From Bacteroidales bacterium (GTDB lineage Bacteria; Bacteroidota; Bacteroidia; Bacteroidales; F082): DNA of 53,445 bases. Shown here piece after piece: positions 53,156 through 53,445 of this stretch. Position numbers and translations under genes: made by a program. The notes beneath the pieces were generated by a model that had not been told where the DNA came from, ran no database searches, and saw nothing but the letters and a program-made list of their open reading frames with translations. Each line of letters opens with the position of its first letter. The first letter of the stretch is position 1. The stretch covers positions 1 to 53,445 of the forward strand of contig JAGYLH010000010.1 in the NCBI GenBank assembly GCA_018400955.1. Reading direction: 5' to 3'.

Positions 53156-53203
53156 ATCAGTTGAATAGTAGTTTTATTTCTGAAGTCGTTTATTCTTTTG
53201 GAT

Positions 53204-53251
53204 AATTAGTGCTTGTTTTTAAGTCCCAGACATTATGGACAGACACTAATT
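53204..53251. repeat. Inverted repeat upstream of arsenate reductase gene
   Basis: AATTAGTGCTTGT (53204-53216) pairs with ACAGACACTAATT (53239-53251), 11 of 13 bases, across a 22-base spacer. It could be an operator or a short remnant of a mobile element. The rest of the end of the window (53252-53445) shows nothing I can assign. Confidence 0.5.
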
Positions 53252-53445
53252 AGCAAACATACAATATAAAGTTCAAAATCTCATAATTCCCTTCAAAGCT
53301 AAAACTTCTGTATGATAAATATGCCCTCTATTTTCAAAGGATCAAACACCCTAAAGAGTGTTCACTGATAACATTAGTTGCTATAATATAACTGATGTTT
53401 CGCACTTTGTGTAATAACCTGACGATGAATGATAATAGAATTCAT

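Overview
The window reads as the chromosome of a member of the Bacteroidota. It is probably a Bacteroidales- or Marinilabiliales-like organism, an inference from gene families because no rRNA is present. Promoters carry the Bacteroidota -7 motif TAnnTTTG. Gene families typical of the phylum recur: DUF5916, DUF2027-Smr, the fused ResB-CcsA cytochrome c biogenesis protein, LruC/LamG lipoproteins, and periplasmic-TPR histidine kinases. No tRNA, rRNA, CRISPR array, intact transposase or prophage was seen. Gene content is mostly housekeeping and lifestyle genes with ordinary spacing.

Layout. 1-5.4 kb: the end of a PfkB kinase, a DUF5916 outer-membrane protein, a repeat-rich intergenic region, then a frameshifted macrodomain gene and a frameshifted NfeD membrane protease gene. 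5.7-12.1 kb: DEAD-box helicase, IMPase plus EamA transporter, a PAS hybrid kinase, a lipoprotein-type superoxide dismutase and an SRPBCC protein. 12.4-21.2 kb: a redox/hydrogenase block made of carbamate kinase, the redox repressor Rex, hypB, hypA, a ten-cysteine zinc-ribbon protein, a TPR histidine kinase and hypEDC. 21.2-27.9 kb: a foldback repeat, ADP-forming acetate-CoA ligase, an ABC exporter, a sugar transferase with a cysteine-rich insertion and an M48 protease. 28-39.1 kb: a VWA membrane protein, FabG, a pair of sensor proteins with complementary defects, purE/purK and a SpecificRecomb-family membrane protein. 39.2-46 kb: a MauG-like di-haem protein with an MbnP-like lipoprotein, DUF2027-Smr and ResB-CcsA. 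46-53.4 kb: LruC lipoprotein, ABC-F ATPase, DUF2750, GT4 glycosyltransferase, a broken VOC gene and a low-molecular-weight phosphatase/arsenate reductase.

How it fits together. hypABCDE build the Ni-Fe(CN)2CO centre of a [NiFe]-hydrogenase; HypF and the hydrogenase itself are outside the window. Rex senses NADH/NAD+. A good Rex-type palindrome lies upstream of rex, and a weaker one lies at exactly the same distance from the promoter of carbamate kinase. Together with ADP-forming acetate-CoA ligase this suggests fermentative, redox-balanced energy metabolism. The haem genes (ResB-CcsA, MauG/MbnH-like protein) and the superoxide dismutase show that the cell also makes periplasmic c-type cytochromes and meets oxygen.

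The observations most worth following are the Rex operators with matched spacing, the hydrogenase-adjacent zinc-ribbon protein, the MbnP/MbnH-like copper pair, the paired sensor proteins with opposite lesions, and the foldback repeat family. The run of frame disruptions at 3.9-5.0 kb looks mostly like lost bases in homopolymers, so it may be a sequence-quality problem rather than gene decay.
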